Below, piece by piece: positions 15,055-24,036 of a stretch of DNA of 64,000 nucleotides. The notes beneath the pieces are model-generated. The model was not told the DNA's origin. It saw only the letters and a program-made list of their open reading frames with translations, and searched no databases. The DNA comes from Streptomyces albireticuli (GTDB lineage: Bacteria > Actinomycetota > Actinomycetes > Streptomycetales > Streptomycetaceae): contig NZ_JAJQQS010000009.1 of NCBI RefSeq assembly GCF_021228125.1, positions 1 through 64,000 on the forward strand. Direction: 5' to 3'. Position 1 is the first letter of the stretch. Each line of letters opens with the position of its first letter. A program made the translations under genes and the position numbers.

Positions 15055-16170
15055 CTACGCCACGACCCGCGTCACCACGCCCGGACCGATCGCCTTGCCC
15101 GACACGCGCATCGAGAACGGCGTCCCCGTCTCCATGGCGAGGGGCGCCGTCAGCCGGACCGTCAGGGAGACGTGGCCGCCCCGGGTGGACTCGCGTACGG
15201 CGCCGGCCTGGCGGAGGGTGGTGATCCGGCCGGTGACGGCCGTGGTGCGGAAGTGGAACTGGGCCTCGGGGCGGCCGGAGAAGGTCACGGCGAGGCCGCC
15301 GTCGTCCTCGGGGAGGACGTACGCCTCGGCCTCGAAGGAGGTGTGGGCGGACGCCGTGCCGGGCGTGGTGAGGACCTGGCCGCGTTCCGGGGCCGCTTCC
15401 GGGGTGGTGCCGCCCAGGACCAGGCCGGCGTTGTCGCCCGCCGCGGCCGTCTCGGGGGATTCGCGGAACCTCTCCACGGCGGTCACGGTCACCGTGCGGC
15501 CGGGCTCTCCGAGGCCGACGACTTCGAGAACGTCGCCCGGCCGGACCCTGCCTCGTTCGACACGGCCCGTGACGACGAGGCGGCGGGACGCCGGGCGGTC
15601 CTTCAGGTGGAACGTGTCCTCGACCGGCATCAGGAACGGGTGGTTCATGGTGTCGTCGTCCGGGCCGGGACGGCACGGGTCCAGCCCTCTGAGCAGGGCT
15701 TCCACGGCTTCCGTCCCCTCCGTGTCCCCGGCCAGCGCCCCGCGCGCCGAGCCGAAGACGATCGGCGCCGCCCCGCCCGCGTAGCCGTGCGCCGACAGCG
15801 ACTCCCGGATCTCCAGCCGGAGCACCTCCCGCAGCTCGGGGTCGGGCAGCAGGTCCGACTTGTTCACGAAGACGGACACGTGCCGGACGCCGACCCGCCG
15901 GGCCAGGTCCAGGAGTTCGCCACCGCGGGCCGTCATGCCCGTCCCGGCGTCGAGCACGAGGACGAGCCCGGCTGGGCGGTGCGAGATCAGTGTCTTCTCG
16001 GCGGGCGCGCGGGGCGGCAGCCGCCGTGGGCGTTCACCGGCGGGAGCCGTCAGCCGTGCCACCGCCGCGCGCAGCGTGCTCGTACCGCTGCCCGGCTCCC
16101 CCGCGTACTCGACGTGCTCGTGCCGCACCGGCGCTCCCTGAGACCCCGGCGGCCCAGCCGCCGCCGTCAC
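15055..16170 (-). CDS. Degenerate EF-Tu paralogue lacking an intact GTPase site
   Basis: 371 residues from GTG 16170. Domains 2 and 3 are clearly EF-Tu: NHPFLMPVEDTF at 176-187, VVTGRVERGRVRPGDVLEVVG, and MVTVNVTLT-like strands at the end (HVSLTVRLTAPLAMETG). The G domain is badly eroded. The P-loop reads GEPGSGTST at 24-32 with Thr where the essential Lys should be, switch I and the DCPGH region are gone, but NKSD (103-106) and GSAR remain. It should not hydrolyse GTP normally and is unlikely to replace EF-Tu in translation. It could be a decaying tuf3-like copy or a repurposed binding protein. It starts 4 bp after the PHP gene, so the two are probably cotranscribed. Confidence 0.82.
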   Translation of the reverse strand: MTAAAGPPGSQGAPVRHEHVEYAGEPGSGTSTLRAAVARLTAPAGERPRRLPPRAPAEKTLISHRPAGLVLVLDAGTGMTARGGELLDLARRVGVRHVSVFVNKSDLLPDPELREVLRLEIRESLSAHGYAGGAAPIVFGSARGALAGDTEGTEAVEALLRGLDPCRPGPDDDTMNHPFLMPVEDTFHLKDRPASRRLVVTGRVERGRVRPGDVLEVVGLGEPGRTVTVTAVERFRESPETAAAGDNAGLVLGGTTPEAAPERGQVLTTPGTASAHTSFEAEAYVLPEDDGGLAVTFSGRPEAQFHFRTTAVTGRITTLRQAGAVRESTRGGHVSLTVRLTAPLAMETGTPFSMRVSGKAIGPGVVTRVVA

Positions 16171-16174
16171 CCGC

Positions 16175-17722
16175 TCATTCTCGCCCCAGAAAGATCGGAT
16201 TCGTCAGGGCCGCCATCGGACCCGGTACCCCCGGAGTTCCGCCGTCCGCCGCCGGATGCCGCACCTCCGCCCGTACATAGGCCGCGTGCGACGGTGTGGT
16301 GCGCCACTCCACCCGGCCGTCCGCCGGGACCGGCGTGCTCAGCAGCGTGCCCTGGTCGGTGACGAACGCCGCCGTGCAGTCGCCCGGCACGCCCGACACG
16401 TCCAGCCGTACCGTCACGGCCGTGTCGTCGTCCACGCGCAGCCGTTCGCCGATGCCCGCGTGGGCGCCCCGGCCGCCCGTCGCCGTGAAGGACAGCCGGA
16501 CGGCCGACGACTCGGCGATCCAGCTGTGCCCGGCCCGGATGCCGGCCAGCAGCGCCTCCCGGGACAGCCCGTCCGCCAGGACCACGGTCTGCGGGTGGCC
16601 CACCCGCTCGGGCTCGCGGTGGGCGTCGCTGTTGCCCATGGCGGGCAGCCAGCGGCCGCCGCCCCGGGCCGCCGCGACCAGCGTGTTGTCCCACTCCGCG
16701 AGCGTCACCTCGTCGTCCGGCGTGAACGGGCCGTTCCAGACCTCCACCGCGTCCGCGTCGCCGAAGCCGAACTTCCAGTTGCAGCCGACGCAGGTCGCGT
16801 GCGGATGCGCCGGTACGACCAGGCCGCCCGCGCGGCGGATCGCCCGGGCGTAGCGGCCGAACGCGTTGTCGCGGGCCCGGTAGCGCCAGTCGACGAACGT
16901 GCCGGGGTCGGTGCCCAGCGCCAGGACGTGGCCGTTGCGGGTGGTGACCTCCTCGCCCGTGAGGATCAGGAGGTCGTCGCCCCACAGGCCCTGCCAGGCG
17001 CCGTGCGACGACGTCGTGTTGTGCTCCGTCGTCGTGATCCAGTCCAGGCCGGCGGCCCGCGCGGCGGCCGCGACCTCGGCCGGGGTGCGCTTGCCGTCGG
17101 AGTACACGGTGTGCAGGTGGTTGTCGCCCCGGTACCAGGCGCGCCCGCGCCCCTTCGCGCGCCGCGGCGGGTACACCGGTACGGGGGCCGCGCCCGCCGC
17201 CCCGTAGCGCAGGGTGACCGTCACCTCGTAGGCCAGGCCCTGCGGCGCGACCGTGTACGGGCTCAGGCAGACGTGCCATCTGCCGGGGCGCACCGGCCCG
17301 GCGAGATAGCCCGGCGTGGCCCGTTCCGCGCCGACCGTGAACTCCGTGCGCGCCCCGCCCGACCAGCCCCGGAACCCCGGCCCGCCCGGTCCCGTGCCCC
17401 GCTCGTCGAAGAGGCCGATGTCGCAGGCGTTGCCCCGGGTGCCGGGCGGCACGGCCGGTCTGTCGTAGGAGTACGAGACGGAGATCTCCCGGACGCCGCG
17501 CGGCACGTCCACCGGGAGGTACACGAAGTCCGGGGCGCCGGCGGGCAGCCGGCCCGTGACCGTACGGGACTCCTCGGCCGGTCCGCTGCCGCCGGGCCCG
17601 GGGGCAGCGCCGGAGCCGGAGCCGGACCCGTCGGCGTGGGCGAACGTCACGGTGTCGAGCGTAAGCGCGCTCGCCGCCCCCGCGGCGGCGGCCGTCAGTC
17701 TGAGCAGGTCGCGTCGGTGCAT
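16175..17722 (-). CDS. Tat-exported PHP-domain metallohydrolase (CehA/McbA family)
   Basis: 515 residues. The N-terminus MHRRDLLRLTAAAAGAASAL is a twin-arginine signal. A beta-rich region (about 60-210) precedes the PHP domain. Metal-binding motifs are GDNHLHTVYSDG, the TTTEHNT segment, LTGEEVTT, VVPAHPH and, near the C-terminal side, MGNSDAH. CehA/McbA proteins are PHP-type phosphoesterases or hydrolases; the substrate here is unknown, but export implies an extracellular target. ATG 17722 was chosen over the upstream start at 17752 because GGAGG lies six bases before it and the Tat motif then sits at residues 3-4. It is followed at once by the EF-Tu-like gene. Confidence 0.85.
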   Translation of the reverse strand: MHRRDLLRLTAAAAGAASALTLDTVTFAHADGSGSGSGAAPGPGGSGPAEESRTVTGRLPAGAPDFVYLPVDVPRGVREISVSYSYDRPAVPPGTRGNACDIGLFDERGTGPGGPGFRGWSGGARTEFTVGAERATPGYLAGPVRPGRWHVCLSPYTVAPQGLAYEVTVTLRYGAAGAAPVPVYPPRRAKGRGRAWYRGDNHLHTVYSDGKRTPAEVAAAARAAGLDWITTTEHNTTSSHGAWQGLWGDDLLILTGEEVTTRNGHVLALGTDPGTFVDWRYRARDNAFGRYARAIRRAGGLVVPAHPHATCVGCNWKFGFGDADAVEVWNGPFTPDDEVTLAEWDNTLVAAARGGGRWLPAMGNSDAHREPERVGHPQTVVLADGLSREALLAGIRAGHSWIAESSAVRLSFTATGGRGAHAGIGERLRVDDDTAVTVRLDVSGVPGDCTAAFVTDQGTLLSTPVPADGRVEWRTTPSHAAYVRAEVRHPAADGGTPGVPGPMAALTNPIFLGRE

Positions 17723-18171
17723 CCGGGGCCTCCGGGAGGACGGGAACGGCACAGGGGCGGGAAGGCGCGGGAAGGCGCGGGAGAGAGGTGACGGAAGTGC
17801 GCCTGGGACACCGTTGTACGCCCGGGTGGCGCACAGCGGAACGGGTGCGGACGGGTGGATTGCGGTCCGCCGTCACCTGTCCGACCGTCCGGCCGGGCAG
17901 CCTTCGGAGGTCCGGGCGCGACGCCCGGCCGGGACCCGGGCGCGACACCGGGCCGGGACCCGGCCGTCACACCCGGACCAGGGATCCGATTGCGACAGTC
18001 GCATGGCGTTCGGCGTCGTTCGGGATCCACGGCGCGCCGTTGGGCATACGGTGATGCCACGCCACCCGTGCCCCGTCCTGTTCCGCCCCGCCCCGCACCG
18101 TCACACCCTGTCCCGCCCCACGTCATGTCACCCACCAGCCACACGACACGCCACGACGGAGGTGCCCCCGC
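17723..18171. other. Divergent intergenic region with a small direct repeat
   Basis: 449 bp between the PHP gene and the LLM gene. A 24-bp unit beginning GGGCGCGAC and ending CCGGGACCC occurs twice in tandem at 17914-17937 and 17938-17961. No convincing gene is seen. Both neighbouring promoters should lie here, but I could not pick out clear -10/-35 pairs. Confidence 0.5.
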
Positions 18172-19032
18172 ATGCGGATCTCCACCACGATCTTCCTCAC
18201 GGACGAGACCATCAGCCCGGTCCGGCTCGCCCGCGAGCTGGAGCAGCGCGGCTTCGACGGCCTCTATCTGCCCGAGCACACCCACATCCCGGTCAGCCGT
18301 GACACGCCCGCCCCGTCCGGCGACGACCCGCTGCCGCGCGAGTACGGGCGCTCCCTCGACCCCGTCGTCGCGCTGAGCCAGGCCGCCGCGGTGACCGAGC
18401 GGATCACGCTGGGCACCGGGATCGCGCTGGTCGCCGAGCACGACCCGATCGTGCTCGCCAAGCAGGTCGCCTCGCTCGACTTCGTCAGCGGCGGCCGCTT
18501 CACCCTGGGCATCGGCTTCGGCTGGAACGTGGAGGAGGGCGCCGACCACGGCGTGGAGTGGGCGACGCGGCGGGCGCTGGTACGGGACCGGATGGCCTTG
18601 ATGCGCGCCCTGTGGGCACCGGAACCCACGGCCTACGAGGGCGAGTTCGGGTCCGTACGGGCCAGCTGGGCGCACCCCAAACCGCTGCGGGCGCCACGCG
18701 AACGCAAGGACGCGGAGCCGCTCCACGGGCCGCGCGTCCTGATCGGCGGGACTGCCGGGCCGAAGCTCTTCGCGCACGTCGCGGAGTACGCGGACGGCTG
18801 GCTGCCCATCGGTGGCAGCGGCCTGGGCGAGACCCTGCCGCAACTGCGCCGGGCGTGGGAGGACGCGGGGCGGCAGGGCGAGCCGGAGGTCGTGCCGTAC
18901 GCCGTGCACCCCTCGGCCGGGAAGCTCGCGCACTTCGCCGAGCTGGGGCTGCGGGAGGTCGTGGTCGCGCTGCCGTCGGCGGACGAGGCGGAGGTGCTGC
19001 GGGCGCTGGACGCGCACGCGGACTTCCTCTGA
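18172..19032 (+). CDS. LLM-class F420-dependent oxidoreductase (TIGR03619-like)
   Basis: 286 residues of the luciferase-like fold. Typical segments are the opening MRISTTIFLTDETISP, LYLPEHTHIP, TLGTGIALVAEHDPIVLAKQ, and SGGRFTLGIGFGWN, which forms the cofactor phosphate site. A later RVLIGGTAGPKLFAHVAEYADGW is shortened here to its landmarks IGG and YADGW. GGAGG precedes the ATG. It is similar in class to the gene at 1.7 kb but clearly diverged. Flanking genes face other directions, so it is probably a single-gene unit. Its predicted need for F420 fits the presence of fbiC 5 kb downstream. Confidence 0.85.
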   Translation: MRISTTIFLTDETISPVRLARELEQRGFDGLYLPEHTHIPVSRDTPAPSGDDPLPREYGRSLDPVVALSQAAAVTERITLGTGIALVAEHDPIVLAKQVASLDFVSGGRFTLGIGFGWNVEEGADHGVEWATRRALVRDRMALMRALWAPEPTAYEGEFGSVRASWAHPKPLRAPRERKDAEPLHGPRVLIGGTAGPKLFAHVAEYADGWLPIGGSGLGETLPQLRRAWEDAGRQGEPEVVPYAVHPSAGKLAHFAELGLREVVVALPSADEAEVLRALDAHADFL

Positions 19033-19049
19033 CGGGTGGGCTCTCCCCG

Positions 19050-21260
19050 TCAGGGAAGCCGCCAGAGCAGGACCGCGTCCTTGGCGTCGTAGTCGATCGC
19101 CATGCTCAGGCCGATCGCCACGGACCTCCCGTCCGGGCTGACGGCGATCGCCTCGACCGAGTTGGGGCACTTGAGGCTGCCGACCTCCTTTCCCGCGAGC
19201 GTGTCCCACACACGGGCGGTCGGACCGGAGCCGCCGCCGACCAGGAGGCGGCCCCCCGGGTGGAACGCGAGGGCCATGAGCGAGCCCAGGCCCTCGAACC
19301 TGACGACCTCCGAGCGGGATTCGACGTTCCACACCGCCACATGGCCGCCGCTCGTCCCGAACGCGAGGAGACTTCCGTCCGGGCTGAGGACGACGGCACT
19401 GGCGCCGCCGCTGGCCTTGACCGTGGCGGTGTCCTCGCCCGCGGCGGTCAGGGTCTTGAGGGGCTGCCCGGCGACCAGCGTCCGGCTGTCGCCGCTGATC
19501 GCCACGGGGCCGCTGGACGCGTTGGTGAAGGTGCCCTTCTCCTTGCCGGACGGCAGCTCCCAGAGGTGCAGGCCGTCCGAGGTGTTCGCGGCCAGCATGT
19601 CGCCGCCCGCGCTGATGGCCAGACCCGTGGGCCAGCCCTTCTGGGTCGGCCCCTGCTCGGTGGGCAGCGTGAACGTGTGCACGGTCTTGCCGGTGGCCGT
19701 GTCCCAGACGCGGACCTTGTTCTCCTCGGCCCTGACGAGGAGGCCGAGATCCCGGCTGAATACCGCGGGCTGCAGGTACCCCGGGGTGCCGATGCGGACG
19801 GGGGTGCCTTCCCCGGTGTTCGGGTCCCAGCGCCAGATGGTGTTGTGGCCGGTGCCGTACAGCTGCTTGCCGTCCTTGCCGAAGGCGAGCGCCCGCACCG
19901 CTGGGAGGCCCTTGAGCCGGGTGTACTTCTCGGTCTTCTCCGGTTTCGCAGTGCCTGACGGGGAACCGGGCCTGGTGCGGGTGGCCGAGGAGCCGTCCGC
20001 CTTGCCGCCACGCAGCAGGAGCGGCAGCCCGACCGCCGTGGCGGCGGCCGCCGTCCCGAGCCCGGCGAACAGGAGCGTGCGCCGCGACAGCCCGCCCGTC
20101 CGAGGGCTGTCGCCCGCGTCGGCGGTGGTGCTCCCCGGCCCGGACCCCGGTGGCGTCGGCGGGGGGCCGGGGCGTGCGGCGACGGTCGGTGGGTGGGTCA
20201 TCAGCGGGGGCGCGGCAGCGGCGGCGGCAGCGGCAGCGGCGGGGGCAGCCGCGGGGGTACCCGCGGCGGTCATGGGTACACGAGGATCCACAGGGCGGGG
20301 TCCCGCTGGGCCGGGCGCTGCCGGTCCAGGTCCCGCCGGGCCGGGCGCTGCCGCGGCCCCCACCGGCTCGGATCCCACCGGCCCGGACCTCGCCGGCCCA
20401 GGCCCCACCGGCCCGGACCCCACGACCGCGCTCCCGCCCCCGCCGCCGTCCCCGTCCGCACCCGCCGCGAACCGCGCGGCCAGCCCGTCGACGGCCGGCC
20501 GCGCCCCGGGCTCCTTGGCCAGGCACGCGAGGAGCAGTTCCCGCAGCGCGCCGTCGTCGACGCCGTCGAGCGCGGGCGGCTCGCCCAGGATGCGCTGGAC
20601 GACCTCGATCAGCGTGGGCGCGTCGAAGGGCCCGCGCCCGGTCGCGGCGAACGCGAGCACCGAGCCGAGCGAGAACACATCGCTCGCCGCCCCCGCCCGG
20701 TCGGCGCGGATCTGCTCCGGTGACATGTACGAGTAGGTGCCGATGATCGTGCCCGTCGCGGTGAGCGAGCTGGCGTCCACGGCGCGGGCGATGCCGAAGT
20801 CGATGATGCGCGGGCCGTCGGCGGCGAGGATGACGTTGCCGGGCTTCAGGTCCCGGTGCACGAGGCCGCACTTGTGGATCGCTGCGAGCCCTTCCGCGAG
20901 GCCCGCGCCGAGCCGCAGCACGGCGGCGGCGTCCAGCGGTCCGTCGTCGGCGACGACGTCGTGGAGCGTCGGGCCCGGGATGAACGCCGTCACGAGCCAC
21001 GGGCACTCGGCCCCGGGGTCGGCGTCGACCACCTGGGCGGTGTGGAAGCCGCCGACCCGCCGCGCCGCGTCCACCTCGCGCGCGAACCGCTGCCGGAACT
21101 GCGGGGTCGCCGCGAGCTCCCGCTTGATCAGCTTGACCGCGACCTTCCGGCCGCCCGGCGACGTACCGAGAAAGACCGATCCCATTCCGCCCTCGCCGAG
21201 CCGTCCGTCCAGGCGGTAGGGGCCGACCCACTGCGGGTCGTCGGGTCCGAGCGCGTCCAT
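19050..21260 (-). CDS. Membrane Ser/Thr protein kinase with C-terminal beta-propeller
   Basis: 736 residues. The kinase domain (about 12-270) has the Gly loop GEGGMGSVF at 22-30, K43, VHRDLKPGN with catalytic D137, IDFGIA at 153-158 and MSPEQIRADRAG in the activation/P+1 region. A Pro/Ala/Gly-rich linker (about 285-390) leads to one membrane segment (LLFAGLGTAAAATAVGLPLLL). About 300 residues of WD40/YVTN-like repeats follow (for example VLSPDGSLLAFGTSGGHVAVW). The expected topology is kinase inside, propeller outside, acting as a receptor kinase. It is a paralogue of the next upstream kinase, probably by tandem duplication. A 16-bp repeat array lies just before its start. Confidence 0.9.
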   Translation of the reverse strand: MDALGPDDPQWVGPYRLDGRLGEGGMGSVFLGTSPGGRKVAVKLIKRELAATPQFRQRFAREVDAARRVGGFHTAQVVDADPGAECPWLVTAFIPGPTLHDVVADDGPLDAAAVLRLGAGLAEGLAAIHKCGLVHRDLKPGNVILAADGPRIIDFGIARAVDASSLTATGTIIGTYSYMSPEQIRADRAGAASDVFSLGSVLAFAATGRGPFDAPTLIEVVQRILGEPPALDGVDDGALRELLLACLAKEPGARPAVDGLAARFAAGADGDGGGGGSAVVGSGPVGPGPARSGPVGSEPVGAAAAPGPAGPGPAAPGPAGPRPVDPRVPMTAAGTPAAAPAAAAAAAAAAPPLMTHPPTVAARPGPPPTPPGSGPGSTTADAGDSPRTGGLSRRTLLFAGLGTAAAATAVGLPLLLRGGKADGSSATRTRPGSPSGTAKPEKTEKYTRLKGLPAVRALAFGKDGKQLYGTGHNTIWRWDPNTGEGTPVRIGTPGYLQPAVFSRDLGLLVRAEENKVRVWDTATGKTVHTFTLPTEQGPTQKGWPTGLAISAGGDMLAANTSDGLHLWELPSGKEKGTFTNASSGPVAISGDSRTLVAGQPLKTLTAAGEDTATVKASGGASAVVLSPDGSLLAFGTSGGHVAVWNVESRSEVVRFEGLGSLMALAFHPGGRLLVGGGSGPTARVWDTLAGKEVGSLKCPNSVEAIAVSPDGRSVAIGLSMAIDYDAKDAVLLWRLP

Positions 21261-21282
21261 GGGCTCCGTCCGGTGCGAAGGG

Positions 21283-21340
21283 GATCAGAGGGGCAAGAGA
21301 TCAGAGAGGTAAGAGATCAGAGGGGGTAAGGGTTCAGAGC
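21283..21340. repeat. 16-bp tandem repeats upstream of a kinase gene
   Basis: GATCAGAGGGGCAAGA (21283-21298), GATCAGAGAGGTAAGA (21299-21314) and GATCAGAGGGGGTAAG (21315-21330), then a partial unit. Period 16 bp. They sit 23 bp upstream of the minus-strand kinase start, where leader RNA or operators would lie. Confidence 0.75.
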
Positions 21341-21398
21341 GGGCGGGGTGGTGAGGCAGGTGGCCCGAGCGGGCCGCCGTGACCGCCGTGACCGCCGC

Positions 21399-23543
21399 TT
21401 ACGGCAGCTTCCACAGCTGGACCGACGGCTTGGCCCCGTTCTCGTTGGCCGCCGGGCTGCACACGCCCGCCAGGGTCCTGCCGTCCGGGGTGAAGGCGAG
21501 GTGGTCGACGGAGGCCCGCAGCGGGGTCTTCGGGTCGCCCACGACCAAGGTGGCGGTGAGCTTCCCGCTGTCCGCGTCCCAGAGGCTGACCGTGCGGCCG
21601 ACGGTGTCGGTCTTCGTGACCTCGACGTAGCCGCCGCCGCCCACGACGACCGCCTTCCCCGCGGTCCCGGCGCCGGCGGGCCGGTATGCCGCGCTGCCCA
21701 GGTACTCGTGCCGGTCGGTGAGCTTCCTGGTGAGTTTTCCGGAGGCCACGTCCCACAGCTGGATGCCGGGGCCGTTCGCGATGAGCGTCCTGCCGTCGGG
21801 GCTGAACGCCACCCCGGAGTAGTTCTTCTCCCCGCCGTCGCGCAGGGTGTCCAGCGGGCGGCCGTCCGCGGTGTTCCACAGCCGGATGCCGCTCTTGCCG
21901 AGGTCCGCCGCGACACTGGCGAGGGTCTTGCCGTCCGGGCCGAAGGCGACCGCGCGCATGCTCCCCGTGTGCCCTTCGAGGGTTTCGCGGACCCGGCCCG
22001 TGTCCGGGTCCATCAGCTCGATCCGGCTGCCGACGCCCACGGCGAGGGTCTTGCCGTCGGGGCTCATGGCCAGGCAGCTGACGTAGTCGAACTCGCCCTG
22101 GTACGTCGCGAGTTTCCTCTTCGCGGCCCCGCTGTTCGCGTCCCAGGCGAGCAGCTCCTTGAAGGCGCCGGAGTACAGGGTGGCGCCGTCCGCGCCGAAG
22201 GCCACCGACATGACGGGCTCGGCGTGGCCTTCACAGGTGGCCTTCTCGCGGACCGCGGCGAGGTCCCAGAGCTTCACGGTCTTGTCGTAGCAGCCTGTGG
22301 CGAGGAACCTGCCGTCCCGGCTGATCGTCAGGCCGTCGATGTCCCCTTCGTGGCCCTTGAGTTCGCCGACGGGGCGGGTGACGTCGCGGTCGGGGCTCTT
22401 GCCCGCCTTCGGCTTGTCCTTCGGGGCGTCCTTCGGCTCGGCGGTCGGTTCGTCCTCCGGCCACAGCGCGAAGGCGGTGGGCACGGCGACCGCGGCCGTC
22501 GCCGCGGCGAGCCCGCCGAACAGCACGGAGCGGCGCCGGACCGGACGTCCGGCGGCGGCAGGCGCGGCCGGGAACGGCTGCCCGGCGACGGGCGGTGTGC
22601 CCGTGAACGGGGGTGCCGCCGGGGGCGTGGCCGGGAACGGAGGCGCGGACGAGGGCATGGCCGGGACCGGGGACGCGGCCGGGAACGCCGGTGCCGCCGG
22701 GGGCATGGCCGGTACGGGAGGAGCCGCGGGGGCCGTGACGGCCAGCCGGCGCAGGACCTCGGCGGTCGGCGGGCGCCCGGCAGGGGCCTTGCTGAGGCAG
22801 TGGCGGACCAGGACGTCCAGCGGGCCGCCCTCGGCGATGCCGGTGAGCACGGGTGCCTCGCTCATGACCCGGTGGATGATCGCCGGAACGGTCGACGCGT
22901 CGAACGGGCCCCGGCCGGTGGCGGCGAACGCGAGCACCGAGCCCAGGGAGAAGACATCGGCGGCGGGGGTCACCCGGGCGGGGTCGCGGATCTGTTCCGG
23001 CGACATGTAGGCGTAGGTGCCGATGACGGTGCCCGTGTGCGTCATCGGTCCGGCGTCGGGGACGTGCGCGATCCCGAAGTCGATGATGCGCGGGCCGTCG
23101 GCGGCGAGGATGACGTTGCCCGGCTTCAAGTCCCGGTGCACGAGGCCGCGATCGTGCACGGCGGCCAGGCCCTCGGCGATTCCCGCGCCCAGACGGAGCA
23201 CGGCATCGGGGGCGAGCGGGCCGTGCGCGGTGACGGCCTGCTGGAGGGTGGGGCCGGGGATGTACTCGGCGGCCAGCCAGGGCGACGCGGCCCCGGGGTC
23301 GGCGTCGACGATCTGGGCGGTGTGGAATCCGCCCACCTGCCGTGCCGCCTCGACCTCGCGGGCGAACCGTGCGCGGAACCGCGCGGCGTCCGCGAATTCC
23401 GGCCGGATGACCTTCAGCGCGACCTTGCGCCCTCCCGGCGAGGTCCCGAGGAAGACCTGCCCCATGCCGCCCGCGCCGAGCCGCCCTTCGAGCCGGTACG
23501 GGCCGATGTGCCGAGGGTCCGAAGGGGCCAGGGGATCCACCAT
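21399..23543 (-). CDS. Membrane Ser/Thr protein kinase with C-terminal WD40 propeller
   Basis: 714 residues from ATG 23543. The layout matches its downstream neighbour. The kinase domain has GAGGMGQVF near 23-31, K44, VHRDLKPGN, IDFGIAHV and MSPEQIRDPAR. A Pro/Ala-rich linker and a TM segment (VLFGGLAAATAAVAVPTAFAL) follow, then WD repeats such as HEGDIDGLTISRDGRFLATG and the phrase VKLWDL. The start was set at MVDPLAPSD because the paralogue begins with the same kind of short acidic stretch before GPYRL. Upstream in-frame sequence is a repeat-rich stretch that does not look coding. It probably senses an extracellular ligand or cell-wall state through the propeller; no ligand can be inferred. 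Confidence 0.88.
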   Translation of the reverse strand: MVDPLAPSDPRHIGPYRLEGRLGAGGMGQVFLGTSPGGRKVALKVIRPEFADAARFRARFAREVEAARQVGGFHTAQIVDADPGAASPWLAAEYIPGPTLQQAVTAHGPLAPDAVLRLGAGIAEGLAAVHDRGLVHRDLKPGNVILAADGPRIIDFGIAHVPDAGPMTHTGTVIGTYAYMSPEQIRDPARVTPAADVFSLGSVLAFAATGRGPFDASTVPAIIHRVMSEAPVLTGIAEGGPLDVLVRHCLSKAPAGRPPTAEVLRRLAVTAPAAPPVPAMPPAAPAFPAASPVPAMPSSAPPFPATPPAAPPFTGTPPVAGQPFPAAPAAAGRPVRRRSVLFGGLAAATAAVAVPTAFALWPEDEPTAEPKDAPKDKPKAGKSPDRDVTRPVGELKGHEGDIDGLTISRDGRFLATGCYDKTVKLWDLAAVREKATCEGHAEPVMSVAFGADGATLYSGAFKELLAWDANSGAAKRKLATYQGEFDYVSCLAMSPDGKTLAVGVGSRIELMDPDTGRVRETLEGHTGSMRAVAFGPDGKTLASVAADLGKSGIRLWNTADGRPLDTLRDGGEKNYSGVAFSPDGRTLIANGPGIQLWDVASGKLTRKLTDRHEYLGSAAYRPAGAGTAGKAVVVGGGGYVEVTKTDTVGRTVSLWDADSGKLTATLVVGDPKTPLRASVDHLAFTPDGRTLAGVCSPAANENGAKPSVQLWKLP

Positions 23544-23762
23544 GGCTACGCGAATCTTCCGGATATGCGTGTGATCACGCAGGGCATTGAACCATGGCCG
23601 GACGGCCGGAGGAGGGTGGACGGAGCCCTGGGGTTCCTCCGCCGAACTGCGCGGGCCGGTAGCGGAATACGCAGGTCCGGGAGCGTCGGCGGCCCTTTCG
23701 CGCTCCTGTGGCCCCCGGCGCGGCCCCCGGCGCGGCGGACGGACGGCCCGGCCCTGGAGGCC

Positions 23763-23861
23763 GGCCGCCCGCGTCGGCCCGCTTGTCGCGAGGTCGGCCG
23801 CCCGCGTCGGCCCGCTTGCCGCGAGGCCCGCCGCCCGGGTCGGCCCGCCTGCCGCCCGGGA
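23763..23861. repeat. Three 33-bp tandem repeats in the kinase-fbiC gap
   Basis: Units start GGCCGCCCGCGTCGGCCCGC at 23763 and 23796, with a degenerate third at 23829; the period is 33 bp. The period is a multiple of three, so both strands stay open and encode short repeats, but nothing resembles a known protein. The whole gap 23544-24036 (493 bp) holds only this array and the fbiC promoter as far as I can see. Confidence 0.7.
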
Positions 23862-24024
23862 AGCTCTTTGGCCGAAAGACATCCCTCCGCTCGGGCGGCC
23901 GTCTTCGCAGGTCCAGGCCATGACCACCGCTCCCCCCACCGTTTCGGAGGCGCCCTCCGTCTGACGTGATGAGAGGCACACAAAAGGTCCGGGTGGACCC
24001 TCGGGCGGCGGCCGGGTGCGCTCG

Positions 24025-24030
24025 TATGCT
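24025..24030 (+). promoter_or_regulatory. -10 box of fbiC, probable leaderless transcript
   Basis: TATGCT fits the TAnnnT -10 consensus and ends 6 nt before the fbiC ATG at 24037, so transcription would begin at or next to the start codon. No Shine-Dalgarno precedes the ATG. A matching -35 box is not obvious. Confidence 0.5.
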
Positions 24031-24036
24031 CGGACA

